The notes beneath the pieces are model-generated. The model was not told the origin of the DNA and did not search any database. It saw only the letters and a program-made list of their open reading frames with translations. A DNA stretch of 64,000 nt. It comes from Tubulanus polymorphus (lineage: Eukaryota > Nemertea > Palaeonemertea > Tubulaniformes > Tubulanidae). Position 1 is the first letter of the stretch. Every line of letters starts with the position of its first letter. Position numbers and translations under genes: made by a program. This document shows, piece by piece, positions 24,598 through 37,402 of the stretch. The stretch is from positions 26,882,153-26,946,152 of the forward strand of contig NC_134028.1 of NCBI RefSeq assembly GCF_964204645.1, read 5' to 3'.

Positions 24598-24720
24598 AGT
24601 TCAGTGGCCTAGTGGTTAGTGTGCACGGCTGGCATGCTAGAGGTAGCAGGTTCGACTCCCGCTAGGGTTAGGGTTACGGGTGAGCTAGGGTTAGGGTTAG
24701 CCAGCTGGTTAGGGTTGGGG
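24598..24720 (+). mobile_element. tRNA-like element with a TTAGGG-like tail
   Basis: An A box at 24605-24621 (TGGCCTAGTGGTTAGTG) and a B box at 24649-24659 (GGTTCGACTCC) have tRNA spacing, but the arms do not form a clean cloverleaf. Immediately downstream, 24661-24720 consists largely of degenerate (TTAGGG)n, including TAGGGTTAGGGTTA twice. This may be a SINE with a TTAGGG-like tail, or a tRNA pseudogene beside an interstitial telomeric repeat. Confidence 0.5.
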
Positions 24721-26083
24721 AAACGAGTGACCTAGAGCGAGGGTTCCGTGCGATCTACAGCGAGGTTTAGTGTTGGGATTGGGACTGATCTTTTGGGCCG
24801 GCGACATCTTGGAATGATAATCACCTCCTTTGCTCGGATAAGAGGAAAGATAGAAATTAATTTTAATCTCCAATATACACTAAATAACTATTAGATATAT
24901 TAAATAACTTCCTCGTTGTCAATATCAAACAGTCCTCGTGAAGCTCACGCGCCTCTGCTGTAAGTCACGGTGGGTTTCAGGTTAGGCAGGGTTCATTGAT
25001 AATTAGTGGAATATAACGTTAATTATCAACACCTTCAGTCGAGTTTAAACAACAGTTTAATACAGATTCAGGCATTTCCGACTGTGCCGGCGTTAATTTG
25101 AATGAATTATTGATTAATGAAAGGCAGCTGAGATGTGTTGCGCATCGGTGATCGTTTAATGTGACAAATGTCACTATAGGATGAAATAACAGTATGAACA
25201 GTTCGACAATCAGCTGCGGTTTGTCGAGTGAAATTAAAAGTTTATCGATGGTAAATTTGTTTAGAAATTCGACAGAATTTGTAGCAGATGTTGCTGTACA
25301 ATGCGATTATGGTAATACGTAGGATTCATAGATCGGTAGGAAGCATCATGATGTGGCTAATTCGGATAATTACAAAGGCAGTTCTAAATGAAGTTCTCTT
25401 GACAACCAAACGGGCAACTTTAGGGGTTTAGTCCTTAGAACACTTAACTTCTGAACAACTCCGACCCATAGTTAGTTAAAAGAGCAGCTTGGATATTGTG
25501 CCATGATAGATTTTTCCACATAAAATGCCAAAACTGTAATCACTGGATACACCAGATCCGAGACGCCGAAATAATAACAGGCTGAAATAAGAGATTATAA
25601 AAATATAGAGTCAGTGATGAACTAACCGAGAATATAACTGACCTTACTTCATACTTATAATACACATCGTCACCTTCACCCGCTTGACGACCAATCGCTG
25701 AAATACGAACCCATCAAAAGCCATTCGACCGCGAGCAATAGAAAGCGCAGGTTTCCGACATTCAAGGACGCGCTGTTAATTGGAAAATTGCATCATTTCG
25801 TCGCCAGCGCGCGTTCAGATATTTCACGTTCCAAAACGCAGGGAAAACAATTTCATACTCACACGACTCGGGATTAATTACAAATAGATTTATAGCGAAA
25901 ACAGCCGAAGAGCAAGATGTAAATCAACATCGCAAGATTAATGAAATATCTAACTACGGTTCGTTTATATCTACCGTTCAATCATTGACATCAATATCGC
26001 GTGACGACGTTCTGTTCGTTTGCGCGCTGTGTGAAGTGTTAATTGTTTGGATTGGGTTTTTGTTAACGAGAATTAAACAGTAT

Positions 26084-26370
26084 CCATGATACATCAGTAT
26101 ACACCAGTGTATCAACGAGTTCGACCTGATACACGTGTATCAACGAGATACATGATACATCACGTGTCTATCAGTGAGATACATGATACACGATCGGCAT
26201 TAACTAGATTCATGAGACATCGGCTTAAACTATAGATTCATGATACTAACTATAGATTCATGATACATCGGCATTAACTATAGATTCATGATACATGATA
26301 AATCAAAGACATTTATGATACATGACAATCAATGAGATACATGATACAATATGAAACATCGGTTTCACGA
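26084..26370 (+). repeat. Degenerate ATGATACAT-rich tandem repeat
   Basis: Many copies of GATACATGATACATC, TAACTATAGATTCATGATAC and related strings are arranged irregularly. One sub-block (ACTATAGATTCATGATAC) recurs three times. No coding content. Confidence 0.75.
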
Positions 26371-26583
26371 TACAGCAGTTGTGGGACCCAAGGCGCACCC
26401 AGTGGCAAAATCTGAAGGTCTAAACAATCTTTTAAAAGAGTATCTGGCAGCGACGAATGTCCCTTTGTTCCGTTCGATTTTTAAGTATCTAAGATGGTAA
26501 GTGTGATCGGTAACAGTGGCTAAGGTCGATCACTCAGGTCGTATACAATCAGATGGGGGCGTTGTAAGAAATAGAACATGTCC

Positions 26584-26657
26584 GCGATCAGCTTACGACT
26601 GGTCTGCGATCAGCTTACGACTGGTCTACGATCAGCTTACGACTGGTCTGCGATCAG
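26584..26657 (+). repeat. 22-bp minisatellite, three copies and a partial
   Basis: The unit contains GATCAGCTTACGACTGGTCT; one copy differs by a single base. It sits at the left edge of the GTCGC-rich block that follows and may be part of the same element. Confidence 0.8.
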
Positions 26658-26749
26658 TTTTAACGTTTTTACGTAAACTCATGCCGCGTCCCCGACTGAG
26701 AAAAATCGGCGACTTGCTGTCGATTCCGCTTACGACCCGACCATCTGGC

Positions 26750-27080
26750 CGGATCTTAAGCCGACGAGATCGTCGAGTTGCGTCACAAGTGGCCGCGCAA
26801 GTCGGTTGCGATGCAGTTGTCAGCGACTGTGTGCGACTAGTTGCTCCCAGTTGCAACAGCACGCAGGTCGGTCGCGACGGTCGCGTCGTGTCGCAGAAAG
26901 TAGAACATGTGCGACTCATTGCGACTGGCGTCGCCAGCAGTCGCAACCCTTCGCTGGCAGTCGCAAGGTAGCGTAGGTCGGTGAGTCGTTGCGACGCGAT
27001 CGTCGCTGGTGGTCGCAGTGAGTCGCGTCGCAGTGAGTCGCAAGCCGTAGCAAGGCCGACCTACGCCCGCCTTTAGACGA
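26750..27080. mobile_element. GTCGC-rich repeat block, possible MITE
   Basis: This GC-rich segment is packed with GTCGCA and TGCGAC in both orientations (for example CAGTGAGTCGCGTCGCAG). GCGTAGGTCGG at about 26970-26980 and GGCCGACCTACGC at about 27055 are inverted copies of the same motif. The composition differs sharply from the AT-rich surroundings, which suggests a non-autonomous DNA transposon or composite repeat. Open frames of up to about 150 codons through it are a result of the low stop-codon density. Confidence 0.4.
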
Positions 27081-27867
27081 CCTGAGGCAGTGAATGAATC
27101 CAACCAACGTTGCTACTGTTCGCTTTAGAGAACGAAGTCTATATTTATTTTCAGTAGGCTGACGCGATAATCGATCGCGCACTGATTCTCACCAATTAAT
27201 CGACAACTTTCATTTTCAAAGCGTTGATTTGATTATCAGATTTTTAGAAATCTCGACAACTGAGAAATCTTTTCATCCGCAAAATACGATCGTTATCTAG
27301 ATCGGGTTTATCGACTTTACTGATACAATATGCGACGTGTGTGAACTCAATATCGCGAGAGTTCGATTCGATCGCGTCGTTTATCATCGGGAATTTCATC
27401 ATCAACTGATGAACATTGACGGTTATTTTGAAAATCTATAGACTCGATAATGAATATGACGCTGCAGAAACGGAAAAAAATGCATTAAAGATTTTCGTTC
27501 ATTTCTATTGAGATTGGAGTCGTGCGCGCGCTGCGTATACAATATCACAAAATCAGGACTCGAACCTACTGACCTGTGATAACATCATCTCATCACGGCT
27601 ACGGTTTTGTATGAAATAAGCCGCTTGTCGAGTATTATATAATATGAATATTAATCACATAAGCCGCTTGAAGTAAAACGGACGGCGACGACAAGACTGC
27701 CACCCGGATTGACTAAGATGCACCGTTCAAAAACGAGACTATCTTCTAAAATAAGAAGATATTTGTTCATCGGTGTTGAAAAGTATCGAATCACGAACTT
27801 TTATCACATTAAATAGTTTATGGATGTGGAAGTTTATAAAGACATATGAGTTTATTTATAATCATGG
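27081..27867. other. Intergenic region, no gene recognised
   Basis: No recognised gene. GGACTCGAACCT near 27556-27567 is a reverse-strand B-box-like string without a convincing A box. Confidence 0.6.
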
Positions 27868-28286
27868 GAGTTTATAGACAGGGGTGTTCAAAGACAGGTA
27901 GTTTATAGACAGGGGTGTTCGAAGAGAGGGAGTTTATAGACAGGGGAGTTCAAAGACAGTGAGTTTATAGACAGGGGTGTTCAAAGACAGGGAGTTTATA
28001 GACAGGGGTGTTCAAAGACAGGTAGTTTATAGACAGGGGTGTTCAAAGACAGGGAGTTTATAGACAGGGGTGTTCAAAGACAGGTAGTTTATAGACAGGG
28101 AAGTTCAAAGACAGTGAGTTTATAGACAGGGGAGTTCAAAGACAGTGAGTTTATAGACAGGGGTGTTCAAAGACAGGTAGTTTATAGACAGGGCTGTTCA
28201 AAGACAGGTAGTTTATAGACAGGGGTGTTCAAAGACAGTGAGTTTATAGACAGGGGTGTTCAAAGGCAAGGAGTTTATAGACAGGC
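27868..28286 (+). repeat. 31-bp minisatellite, about 13.5 copies
   Basis: The unit is AGTTTATAGACAGGGGTGTT followed by CAAAGACAGGG, with variants GGGTGTT/GGGAGTT and CAGGG/CAGGTA/CAGTG. The unit length is not a multiple of three and no frame is conserved. Confidence 0.9.
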
Positions 28287-31200
28287 GCTTTGAAGCTATA
28301 TGCGAAGACAGCCTCCATTCTATCGAGTGAACACGTCGAAGGCGTGTTTGTAATTTCTGTAATCGTGTTAAATTCTAACGATGTATCGAATTATCACAAA
28401 CTGAAGGCAGAAATTTAGAGCAGAATTCAAACTGGCGGAAACAACATCGAAAAATAAATCGAACGCAGGTTTCAGAGAGAATGAACGCACTTTTATGACT
28501 TCTTGTAAAATGGTAATGATTTTACCCCCGATAAAATGGTGAATATCTAAATAAAGTGATGACGTCTACAGAAGCGTCCTGAGGAAATAGAAATTTAAAC
28601 TTTGACATTTCAGAAAAAGAAGTTATATCTTAAAACATAAAATGAACTACGATCTATAAGACGCAATCCCGATTGTATTTCAGATATAAATAAAAATGCT
28701 TGCCGAATTTATGTCGAGTTACAATTTCTATATAAAATCAAAAATATTCTTTCTTTAATTCAAAATTCGATCTTTGTTTCGAGATCTACTACCACCTTAT
28801 GGGGACATCAATGATGAAAAAGATGAATGATCATCTGAGTATTGATTCATTAAAAGGTTTTGCCCAATTTATGTAGAAATATACAAGAAGTTGTTTATAC
28901 ATGAAGCCTATAATGATTGCAGTATGTGTTTACATTATTAGTTCGGTATTACTATAAACCGTATTGGTTCTAGCGTCCCAGTAATAAAAACAAATTATGG
29001 CATTTTCCTATTTACTGAACGTGATAATGATAATGCTGTTATTCAATTCTCTCTTCTTCAAAAACGTGTCTATGTAATCTATATAAACTAGGGGCAGTTA
29101 CTATAAAAATGATCTTTTATTGATCATCCATTTCTCGCGGTTAGTTCCGACTTTCAGCATAGTTTCGTTTAGTTCATTAGAATAAATCGTTTAAGCTATT
29201 AATGGTAAAATGTAGAAAACTGGGTGGAAGGAATCTTAATAGTTTCCAAATAATTTGTTTAGTAAGTTATGATTTAAGTACAATCGAAAAGAATGCGCAA
29301 GAAATCTGACGATAATTTCAGCCAAAGGTGTAAATTTCTTACAGTAAATGGTTTATATTTCGGCTATAATCTAATAGTGAACACCAGGCGCACTGATGCT
29401 GTTAGATTATTAACCCAACGAATGACAAATGAAAATTCTAAATTGTAAAAATGTATTGACGCCTCAAAATTGTGGCTGTTTCATTTTAAATACTAATAGA
29501 CACCATAATCAAGTGATAAAATGGACGAGGCTTGTCATGAAATAACCGAATCGTCGTGGCGTAAAAAAACAGTTTTATTTCTGAATTTCCAATAATCGTG
29601 CCATTTCACTCTAATTGCGTTATGAAATATGATCGCTTTATCAAATTGAAATATCGCGAACGATTTCGTCATCGCAGCGAAAAATATCACGTCGTCAATT
29701 AGAATCACGACAGCGACGCTGATAAAATGGGCGTGTGTTTTAATTAATGTTTACCGCGTTTCGGCAGCGATTGTTCAGCGCCTGTATTGGAACTGTATTT
29801 ACCGGAGGTAAACATTTTTTTACGATAACAACAAACACCGGTACCGACGAGACCGATCAACTCTACATAGATTCTGCTAGCAACCCGAAACGTGTTCGAT
29901 ATAATTAGTATTCCGTTCAACGAAGATAGAAAAGAAGGTGAACTAACTTTCAGACACGGAACTCTGTAGTTCTGCAGCCAATAGCGCAGGGCTTTACTTC
30001 ATTAATTCACCGTCATTGAACGGATTTAATCCGCTTTCGCGTGTTTAATTCTATATTGAGTCCGCATCAAATGTTTTTATTTGGTTTTCTAACTTTCGCG
30101 TTGAAAAATGGGAAACTAACGATTCGTAAAAATCGATAAATATCAAGTTGGATCCGACTTTTATAATCTGCGATATCGAACTTTCGGAATGCGTGTGTCC
30201 TATCAAATGTTGATCAATCTTTCAATTGTGTTTTCCAATGGGAAATATATACAATATGATTTAACTGAATATGATTAAAAGTATAGTGAAGACTAGGATC
30301 TCGGGAGATTTATCAAACTGCAACGTGTCTCAGTGTTTCATATATGTATCTGAAAAAGGGCCGAACTTCCGCCGAAATACGCAGTCATTATTTGGTTTTT
30401 CTGAAAAATCAATAAGGCAATATTTAGTAATTAATAATACTTGTGTAGCGAGTATTTCAGCTGTAAATGTCGAGATTAGTGAGAATAGTTGATACACGGA
30501 TTGACATCTCCTTGGGCGCAGCTGGTTAAACAAGCTACGTGTCAACGATAACAATAACTAATCATAAAAAAATCAGTACATCTAATAACAACCCACATGC
30601 CTGTCGTATCATACAGCTATCTATCTACGGTTTCAGACGTCGTTGTTATCTGAAGTATGGGCGATCAGTTTTTGAAAGTATGCCGGTAAAATGTCTAATA
30701 TCTGGTGTTTGTAGTTCATTTTCAATCAAAAATGTCTCGGATGAAGTTTTTTTGGTGAAATGTGGAGGATCAGTTTCTAGAAGTGAGCTGATAAAATGTC
30801 TAATATCTGGTGTTTGTTTGCGGTGCCATTTTACCCACCAGCGGATAAGAATCCGAGGGAGACACATCATACGTCTGGACGATCCAAGACATGAACAATA
30901 GGGGGCGCCGCGTGTAGGCTGAGGAGGTTAAAGTAATGATCTTTTAAGTGATACATATCATAAGTGATGTTCATTTCAGCGCGTTATTGCTAAATGATTC
31001 GAGGTTTCTATCGTGGATTGAACACACCGGTATTTTCACTAATCCTTGTTAAAACGTACGCGATCATATTCCTTTGTGGGTTTTGTGAAATACTGCTCGA
31101 CTGCAATTCGCACCGTTAGCTGCAAACATAATTAGTTTTGCGGCCGAGGAGCTGTAAATTAAGTAAACTGTAATGAACTTCTCGTAAAATAGTTTTATAG

Positions 31201-32257
31201 TGGTTTCTCGTACGCCTATTGACAGAACGCTTACCACGATTTAGTCTCCGTATTCGTATCACGTGAACATCTTCACGATCGCTAATATGAATGGACATTA
31301 CTGTCCCCCCTCCCCCCCCTACTTACTCCCCAAACAGCCATTCGTTTACATAGTAAAACAACTTTCCACTCACTCCCCATCGCCCTCCCTCCATCCCCTC
31401 CACTCCCGCGTCAGCAGTCACACGTCTTACAAACGCTTGTCACATAGAGTAGTTACGTAACATTTAAGTCTGATATTAAAACTCGTAAAGCGAGGCGATA
31501 AATGCCGAATATTGCCGTGAAATTGTCTCAAATATTCGTCAAGTGCCATCATCACCCGATCTCAACTGAAGCGATCAACATACCTCCAACCAACGCCGAG
31601 GATAGACACATTTTGTTTTCTAAGTATATTTCCGATGGATTCTTTGTAATCTGATCACATCGTAGTTAAAACATAGCAAAGCCCCAACGTTTTAATAACC
31701 AACATTGCAATAAATTCGATTAAGACCCACGCAGTCGTGTTGTGTGTTTACTACACCCAGTATCAAATCTACGTCCTAAACCTGAAAAAAATATCATCCG
31801 CGTAGTAATTTGCTTACTGGGCAGATTATAGTAAGTACCTGGCGGAATTGTACCCAGTTTGCCAATAAAACCTGACGTCAGCGACTTGAAATGCCGACCA
31901 CGCGATCAACGAATATTAGATTGAATTTTTTTAGCGTTCGATTCGATGAATCATGTCGGGTCACCAGCACCCTCGTTAACGTGACAGGTTTTTTTATCCG
32001 CTGATGATTCTATACCTAAATAAATGTGTACAGTATTTCACTCGTACTAGGAGCTGCATGAATATTACAATTGCTATGGGTTTTTTCTTTTCACGAATTT
32101 ATCAAACGCGGTATTTGATTACGTCATCACCCCGGTGTTCTCGGCACACCACACCGAGACCGCACGTGCTACGGGTTCACAGTACCAACAGACTCGTTCT
32201 CGGATTGGATCCAGTTCCACGGATTTTTGCTATGTTTGATTCAAAAGTTAAACTCAC
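28287..32257. other. Intergenic region, mostly featureless
   Basis: No recognised gene. It contains a tandem repeat copy at 30661-30823, a C-rich run near 31305-31320 and a CRE palindrome at 31873-31880. A possible terminal exon of the gene at 32258-32675 could lie at 31878-32000 (minus); its acceptor is mediocre. Confidence 0.55.
30661..30823 (+). repeat. Tandem copies of the GATCAGTTTCTG dispersed repeat
   Basis: A 26-bp block containing AAAATGTCTAATATCTGG is identical at 30687-30712 and 30792-30817, inside two longer similar segments 105 bp apart. A more diverged copy lies at 6361-6434. An open frame of 120 codons crosses both copies and would repeat KCLISGVC; I regard it as repeat-derived. 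Confidence 0.6.
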
Positions 32258-32675
32258 GTAGTTGATTCCTTGCGTAAGAGATTCTACTGGAGAACTATAG
32301 TTATGGTAGTGGCTGCTAGTGTTTTCAGTGTTGTTGAGGCAGAAGGGTTCTTGCGTTAAGCCAAACAAACGACACTGGAAAACAAGAAAACAGATGACAT
32401 GAACTGGTTTCTGGGAGTTCCGTGTTTCCCTGCGTCGTGTGCGTTGGGCTTTATCAGGCAGTACTCGGTGGTGAAATGTAAATAAAACTGTATCTTACCA
32501 GATCCAAGGTGAACGGAACACGTGAGATTGATAGATCGTTTTCTTTCAAGGTTTTAGGAAGATTCTCACTCACAATCAGAGTAACCGCGGACTTCAGGGT
32601 TATATAAACCAAGGTTGTGGCTCTGGTGACACGTTCATCATTAACCATCATTTTACAAATTTTACCACATTTCAG
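32258..32675 (-). CDS. Unknown protein, two internal coding exons
   Basis: The span includes an intron; the gene extends beyond it. The upstream exon is 32499-32675 (59 codons). It ends with FTLDL at a good donor (CTG|GTAAGA). The downstream exon is 32258-32374 (39 codons, starting CRLFGLTQEPFC). It begins after a strong acceptor (TTCTTGTTTTCCAG) and ends at a consensus donor (TAC|GTGAGT). Both exons are phase 0 at each defined end. The acceptor of the upstream exon (GACATGAAG) is weak, so its start could be wrong. The deduced sequence has short beta-strand-like stretches, a few cysteines and the sequon NNT. A possible last exon at 31878-32000 (40 codons and a stop) would keep phase. A faint resemblance in layout to ML-domain lipid-binding proteins is not enough to assign a family. 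First exons were not found. Confidence 0.4.
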
Positions 32676-33221
32676 CTTCATGTCAACAAACATCAATGAT
32701 ACACTTATGTTACAACATGGTATCAGGCATACAAGTATCAAGCGCGGTACAGCTCGTAGTTCAATACCAAGCAGTACAATACATACCAGTTACAACTACG
32801 AAACCCGAAGTAAATTACTTAGTTTTACGCTAATCTGTGGTATTAAGCGGAATTAAGAGTTACTAAGTATATTCATATGAATAAATGTAACATGCTGTTT
32901 TGCAGTGGAAGATGAACCGGTTTTTAGCGTATTACGGGCGCATGTTTCAATATCTACCGCTACAGAGAATCAGACAGAGACGACAATACCAGCTCAATGA
33001 ATGCACCGGGGATTATCTTCCTAGGCGTTAATCCCTTTCTCCGTTCGAGGGCTAATCTCTTGGTTAAGAAGGGAACCGAACACGTGTTCGAATAAGATGC
33101 AGGAGATTTAATTCGACTGATTGAAAACAAAGCGCGGCTAAATATGCATATAAATCGTATTCCAGTTCCAGTTTCATCCGCGAAGGTCAAATTCATACAT
33201 TACATTAAGTTAACTGAAAAG

Positions 33222-33306
33222 GGGTACCAGCAACGCTACTGCGGTAAGCGAGAATTTCGCGATGATACGCCAGGTGTCGCTAGTGGTTACTAGTGGTTAC
33301 TAGGTG
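33222..33306 (-). repeat. Dispersed repeat copy with a short TAGTGGTTAC duplication
   Basis: On the minus strand, ACTAGCGACACCTGG is followed after a diverged interval by CAGTAGCG, the same order as at 21737-21800. Two adjacent copies of TAGTGGTTAC lie at about 33282-33301. Confidence 0.4.
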
Positions 33307-34349
33307 ACTGCACATTAACTGGTTTACACGTCGTGAGACCAGGGGGCTGGTGGAAGCGAGTTCGGGGAGCGATACTGGACCCCTGGCAAGCGAGGATGTT
33401 GCAACAACAAAGTTATAGCCCTTTGATTATTCAGACAATATCTAAACTTACCTATGTATATGAATCAAATGTTTTTACTCCCCACAGTGACCGATACACT
33501 GATATCACTTCAAGATTAAATAAATTAAGGTAATCAGGCAAAATTTATCCCCTGATTTGAAATTGGAAATGTCGGTTGCAGAATGTGACGGAAAGAAGTG
33601 TCTGTGATTCTCTCGAATGACTAGTGGTTTATCTCTGGGGTGTTTGACCCGGAAATTAAACTTTCCTTTCACGTTATAAATCAATGTAAATATTTTTCAG
33701 TTCGATCTACACAAACTCTTCTACTCAATATCTAATCTGAAAATATCGATTTAACCGATTTCATCGGGTGCAAAGTTCCTCAAATAAGTATTCGTTTTCT
33801 GAACTGTTTATATATTGAACTGGTGCTTAATGAATTGGGCGTAAGATCTGAGGATCTCTGTCGATTCTGTAGATACTACAAGTGATCTCAACTATAATGA
33901 CATAATCTCAATTCTATGGTGAAAATTCGAATTGAGAAATGGTTTAGTTTTTATTGAAGTGTCATTTGGGTTTTGTGGATGAATATTTAACCTTAAAATG
34001 ACATGTTGTTCTTAGTCTCGTTTCTATCGTGCTTTACCGGAAGACGCAGAATTCATCTCACTTGAAAATTTCTGCCGTCGCAGAAACGCAAGGGGCAATC
34101 GAATGAGAAAGTAAAGATAAGTCTTTTTTCCCGGAACAGCATGATCGGGAAGATGTGGAGTAAGTTGGTCAGTTTGTACAGGAAACCCACATACAACAGG
34201 ATGACAGTACTACAGACCCGTTGTGTGATCAGAAGACAGCTCGTTATTCCAATAGCATCCCATCTTTTTAAAACTCAGAACTCTTCTCAAACGTAACTAG
34301 CATACTCAAGCATTAACTATAAATTGCCCATAAACCTAACTAGACTAGA

Positions 34350-34415
34350 GACTGGATTAGAACCTGGGCCATGTTGTACTCAAGCTCCTATGTACTAACC
34401 ACCATTGAGTGACGA
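34350..34415 (-). mobile_element. Degenerate tRNA-like sequence
   Basis: Read on the minus strand, an A-box-like CAATGGTGGTTAGTA (34393-34407) is followed by a B-box-like GGTTCTAATCC (34353-34363) at tRNA spacing. The cloverleaf is not conserved. It is a probable SINE head or tRNA pseudogene. Confidence 0.35.
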
Positions 34416-37369
34416 AGTTGGTCCGTGGTCAGTGTAGTGATTTGTAGTGACTAGTCTGTAGTTACTAACAGTACCGTGTCATTCAGTATCTACGAGACCA
34501 GTTTCTTATCCGTTGGTTACTTATTCACTTATGCGGGTGTTTCTGCTGACTTACCAGAAATCCTTATTCTAATTGTCGCGTAGACCGTTCGTTTGTAACG
34601 CCATCTTTGAGTCAAAGAAAGAGGATGGCTCCAATGGTATCCGAATTAGGCATCGATTTCAGTAACATCCTCCATTCAAGATATCAAGTTCGAATCCCCG
34701 GCAAGATTTTTTATCGTTCGATTGGAAATTATGCAGTGAACTCGTTATCGCTGCTTTGTGGCCATATTTACAAAATATTCGTTTCATATGCGCAAATCTA
34801 GGTGTCAGTCGCGCGTTTGAAGCTGTGAAATGTTACATTATCCCAGTATGTGAATCAAACTACTATACATGAATGCGACAATGAATTCAATCTAATTGAA
34901 TACCGATATGTCACCTGATAACTAATAGATAGCGTAATTAATCGAAGTATTGCTACATTACTAAGTAGTTCGTTCTCTAATCAACAACAACATGATCACA
35001 AACTGGATTGATATTGAACGCCTCGGGACTTAATTAGAATACTTTGTTCGTCTGGTTTAATGTTTCATTTCAACAATATTAAACTCCGTATATCGAGTTG
35101 ATATCAATAATTATAATGAAACGTGTTCGTTCTATTCGGCAGAATATCGACGACGATATTGATATCACGAATTGTAATTAAGAATCAGACCGTTTTCAAA
35201 TGTCGTAGTTAATGTCGTCGTATATTTATTTGATGAATACTTGAGATTTGCAATTTTATTGACTCGTATTTCAATTTCCATTTGATTGCAAGAGCTTCTA
35301 ATTTTAAGTTTATTGATATGAAATCTGAAATTCCACCCTTTTTTATTTTTCTACATTATAAAAATGATCAAACTTCTGTCAGAATCACCTGAGTTTATCG
35401 GAAAAAATCTAACGTGTAAAAAGGTAAATGTCAAACGTACGCGATGAATTGGTCCGGGTTTATGCGTGAAGCGTACAATCTATTAACGCAAAAAAAAGAA
35501 AAAGGTAGACTGTAATGTCTGATGTGATATTCACAACGCGACCAGACCCCGTCTTAGGTAAATGAAATAGTTTGCGCTGTGCGCAAATTCCTGTTCGTCT
35601 GAATGATAATTTTTCGCGCATAAACTCGCGGCTTCAAATCGGATTTTCTCCCCGCACACGGAGCGAGCGCCGCTGGAAAACACTAAATAGGTTTCAGACG
35701 CTTTTTTACATCATTTCTCGTCGTAGTTTCATTAAAATATGAAGACGAATGAATTGCTATCGAATCGTGATTTGCCTGAACGAACACCGACATCCAGCGC
35801 AGTCTATGCGCAGTGTTACATGTTTAGGTGTCGCAAAAAAGAAATGGCCTCCATAATGGTTTGTTCTCCGTATACCGCGATCCCTGTGACTTTAAAACAA
35901 CTGCTTTATTGTCGACGTGTTGATTGCGGCACCGAAACTTATGTCAGCAGTTGAAATTGCCCAATTTTGCTTGCGAATCACACATACGTGCAACACGAGT
36001 CGGTGTCGAATACGATCAATCGACGTATTGCGGTGCGGATATGAAGTGGTACAACATTGAAAACGGAACATTTTTACAAACATCAAATCTGATTTCAAAC
36101 TAGAATAACTTTTTCTTATATTCGAATGGTTTTCTAAAGATTATGACGTCACTTTCCCTCAGAATAACCGACTATTATAACCATAGATAATGCCATTCTC
36201 TATACAATTCCTACCAAGTATTGTCTAATTAAGAACGAATGGGCCACTGAGGATACTGTGGTGTACTGGTTACAATACGTCGTTACAAAATATCATGCAT
36301 GAATGAAATAACTTGAATTCGATCGGAGGATTGAGATATGGGGGCCTTATAAATAAGCATCTACGACCCGCGTTTTGTACCGGGTCTCAATGCTTCCTGC
36401 ATCCGTATTGCGTATAAGTATAAGTACGCAGTTCCTTGTATTAATATAGTGTAAGTAATGTGATTAATCCAGTCTCTGACAACCATAGCCGCAAACATTC
36501 GCCTTGTCCGGCAATTCATAAAACAAACCCTTGAATCTACGATCTATTTCATCAGTCATGACTGCGTAGTCGGTATAAACACTTGTTATAGCGGCGCCAT
36601 TTGAACGCGTTTGAGTCGTGCCTGGTCATTTACAGCACGAATAAATAGAGAGCGCATTTAATCGTTATTTACTGGACGTGTTTTATTACAATTTGCAACA
36701 CGAGGAAAAATACCGTATAAAACCAGCGAATATTCGCCCAATCAAAAACTATCAGAAAAACTGCTACCGTTACCTAATACACCACTCTCCTCTCCAGCCC
36801 TGAGTGACCGATACATAACACCCTAACTCATTCATTTAACGACTAATACAACACGTGAGAGTCGAGTCCATACTATACGCAGAAAGTAACGCGGTTATTG
36901 TTCCAAACTGCATTTTTTCTATCACAGCAAACATGATGTGACGGTATTCATCATCACCAGCTACAATCGTCTACATAAACTCGGGAATAAACGGAATGTC
37001 CAGAAATGTTTGCAACGTATATGAAATGCGAACGGCTTATTGCGGGCGGAATTCGAACAGTTTAGTTTGGAGGAAACATAACTTTTAGAATGTTTCGGTT
37101 TATTTCTACTGCAAAATAGACTGAAATGATGAAAACCAAGGTCACGACCTGAAAGAAATAAAGGAATTTAATTAAACGCGTCACGGTTTTCTAAAAACGA
37201 GAGTTTCGAAGAATAGGCTTCGATCTAAGATGGGTGTTACTGTGGTGGTAGGGTTAGTGTTATCGGCTGAGATAATTCTCTGTAATAAGAAAGGGATTTT
37301 CTCGGATTTCGTTCATCGTGTCACTTGAAGGTCATGGACATAAAACACGCGACTGTAGCAAGCGTAATT

Positions 37370-37402
37370 CAACTATAATCTACCAGGTGTCACTAGTGTG
37401 CA
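37370..37402 (-). repeat. Dispersed repeat copy (ACTAGTGACACCTGGTAGAT)
   Basis: The minus-strand sequence ACTAGTGACACCTGGTAGAT matches the motif at 21737-21756 with few changes. It is a short remnant. Confidence 0.35.

Larger units (their letters stand above)
20965..26083. other. Mostly intergenic region
   Basis: No recognised gene. A possible three-exon small gene on the minus strand at 22583-23075 is described under findings. Also present are dispersed-repeat copies at 21661-21800, an 8-bp stem hairpin at 22559-22580, a poly(G) run at 23814-23827 and a tRNA-like element at 24598-24720. Confidence 0.5.

Noticed and set aside
29752-30051. Two short plus-strand segments joined by fair splice sites (ending GFNPLSRV)
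   Set aside because: They would encode only about 50 residues with no family resemblance; combinations this short arise often by chance.
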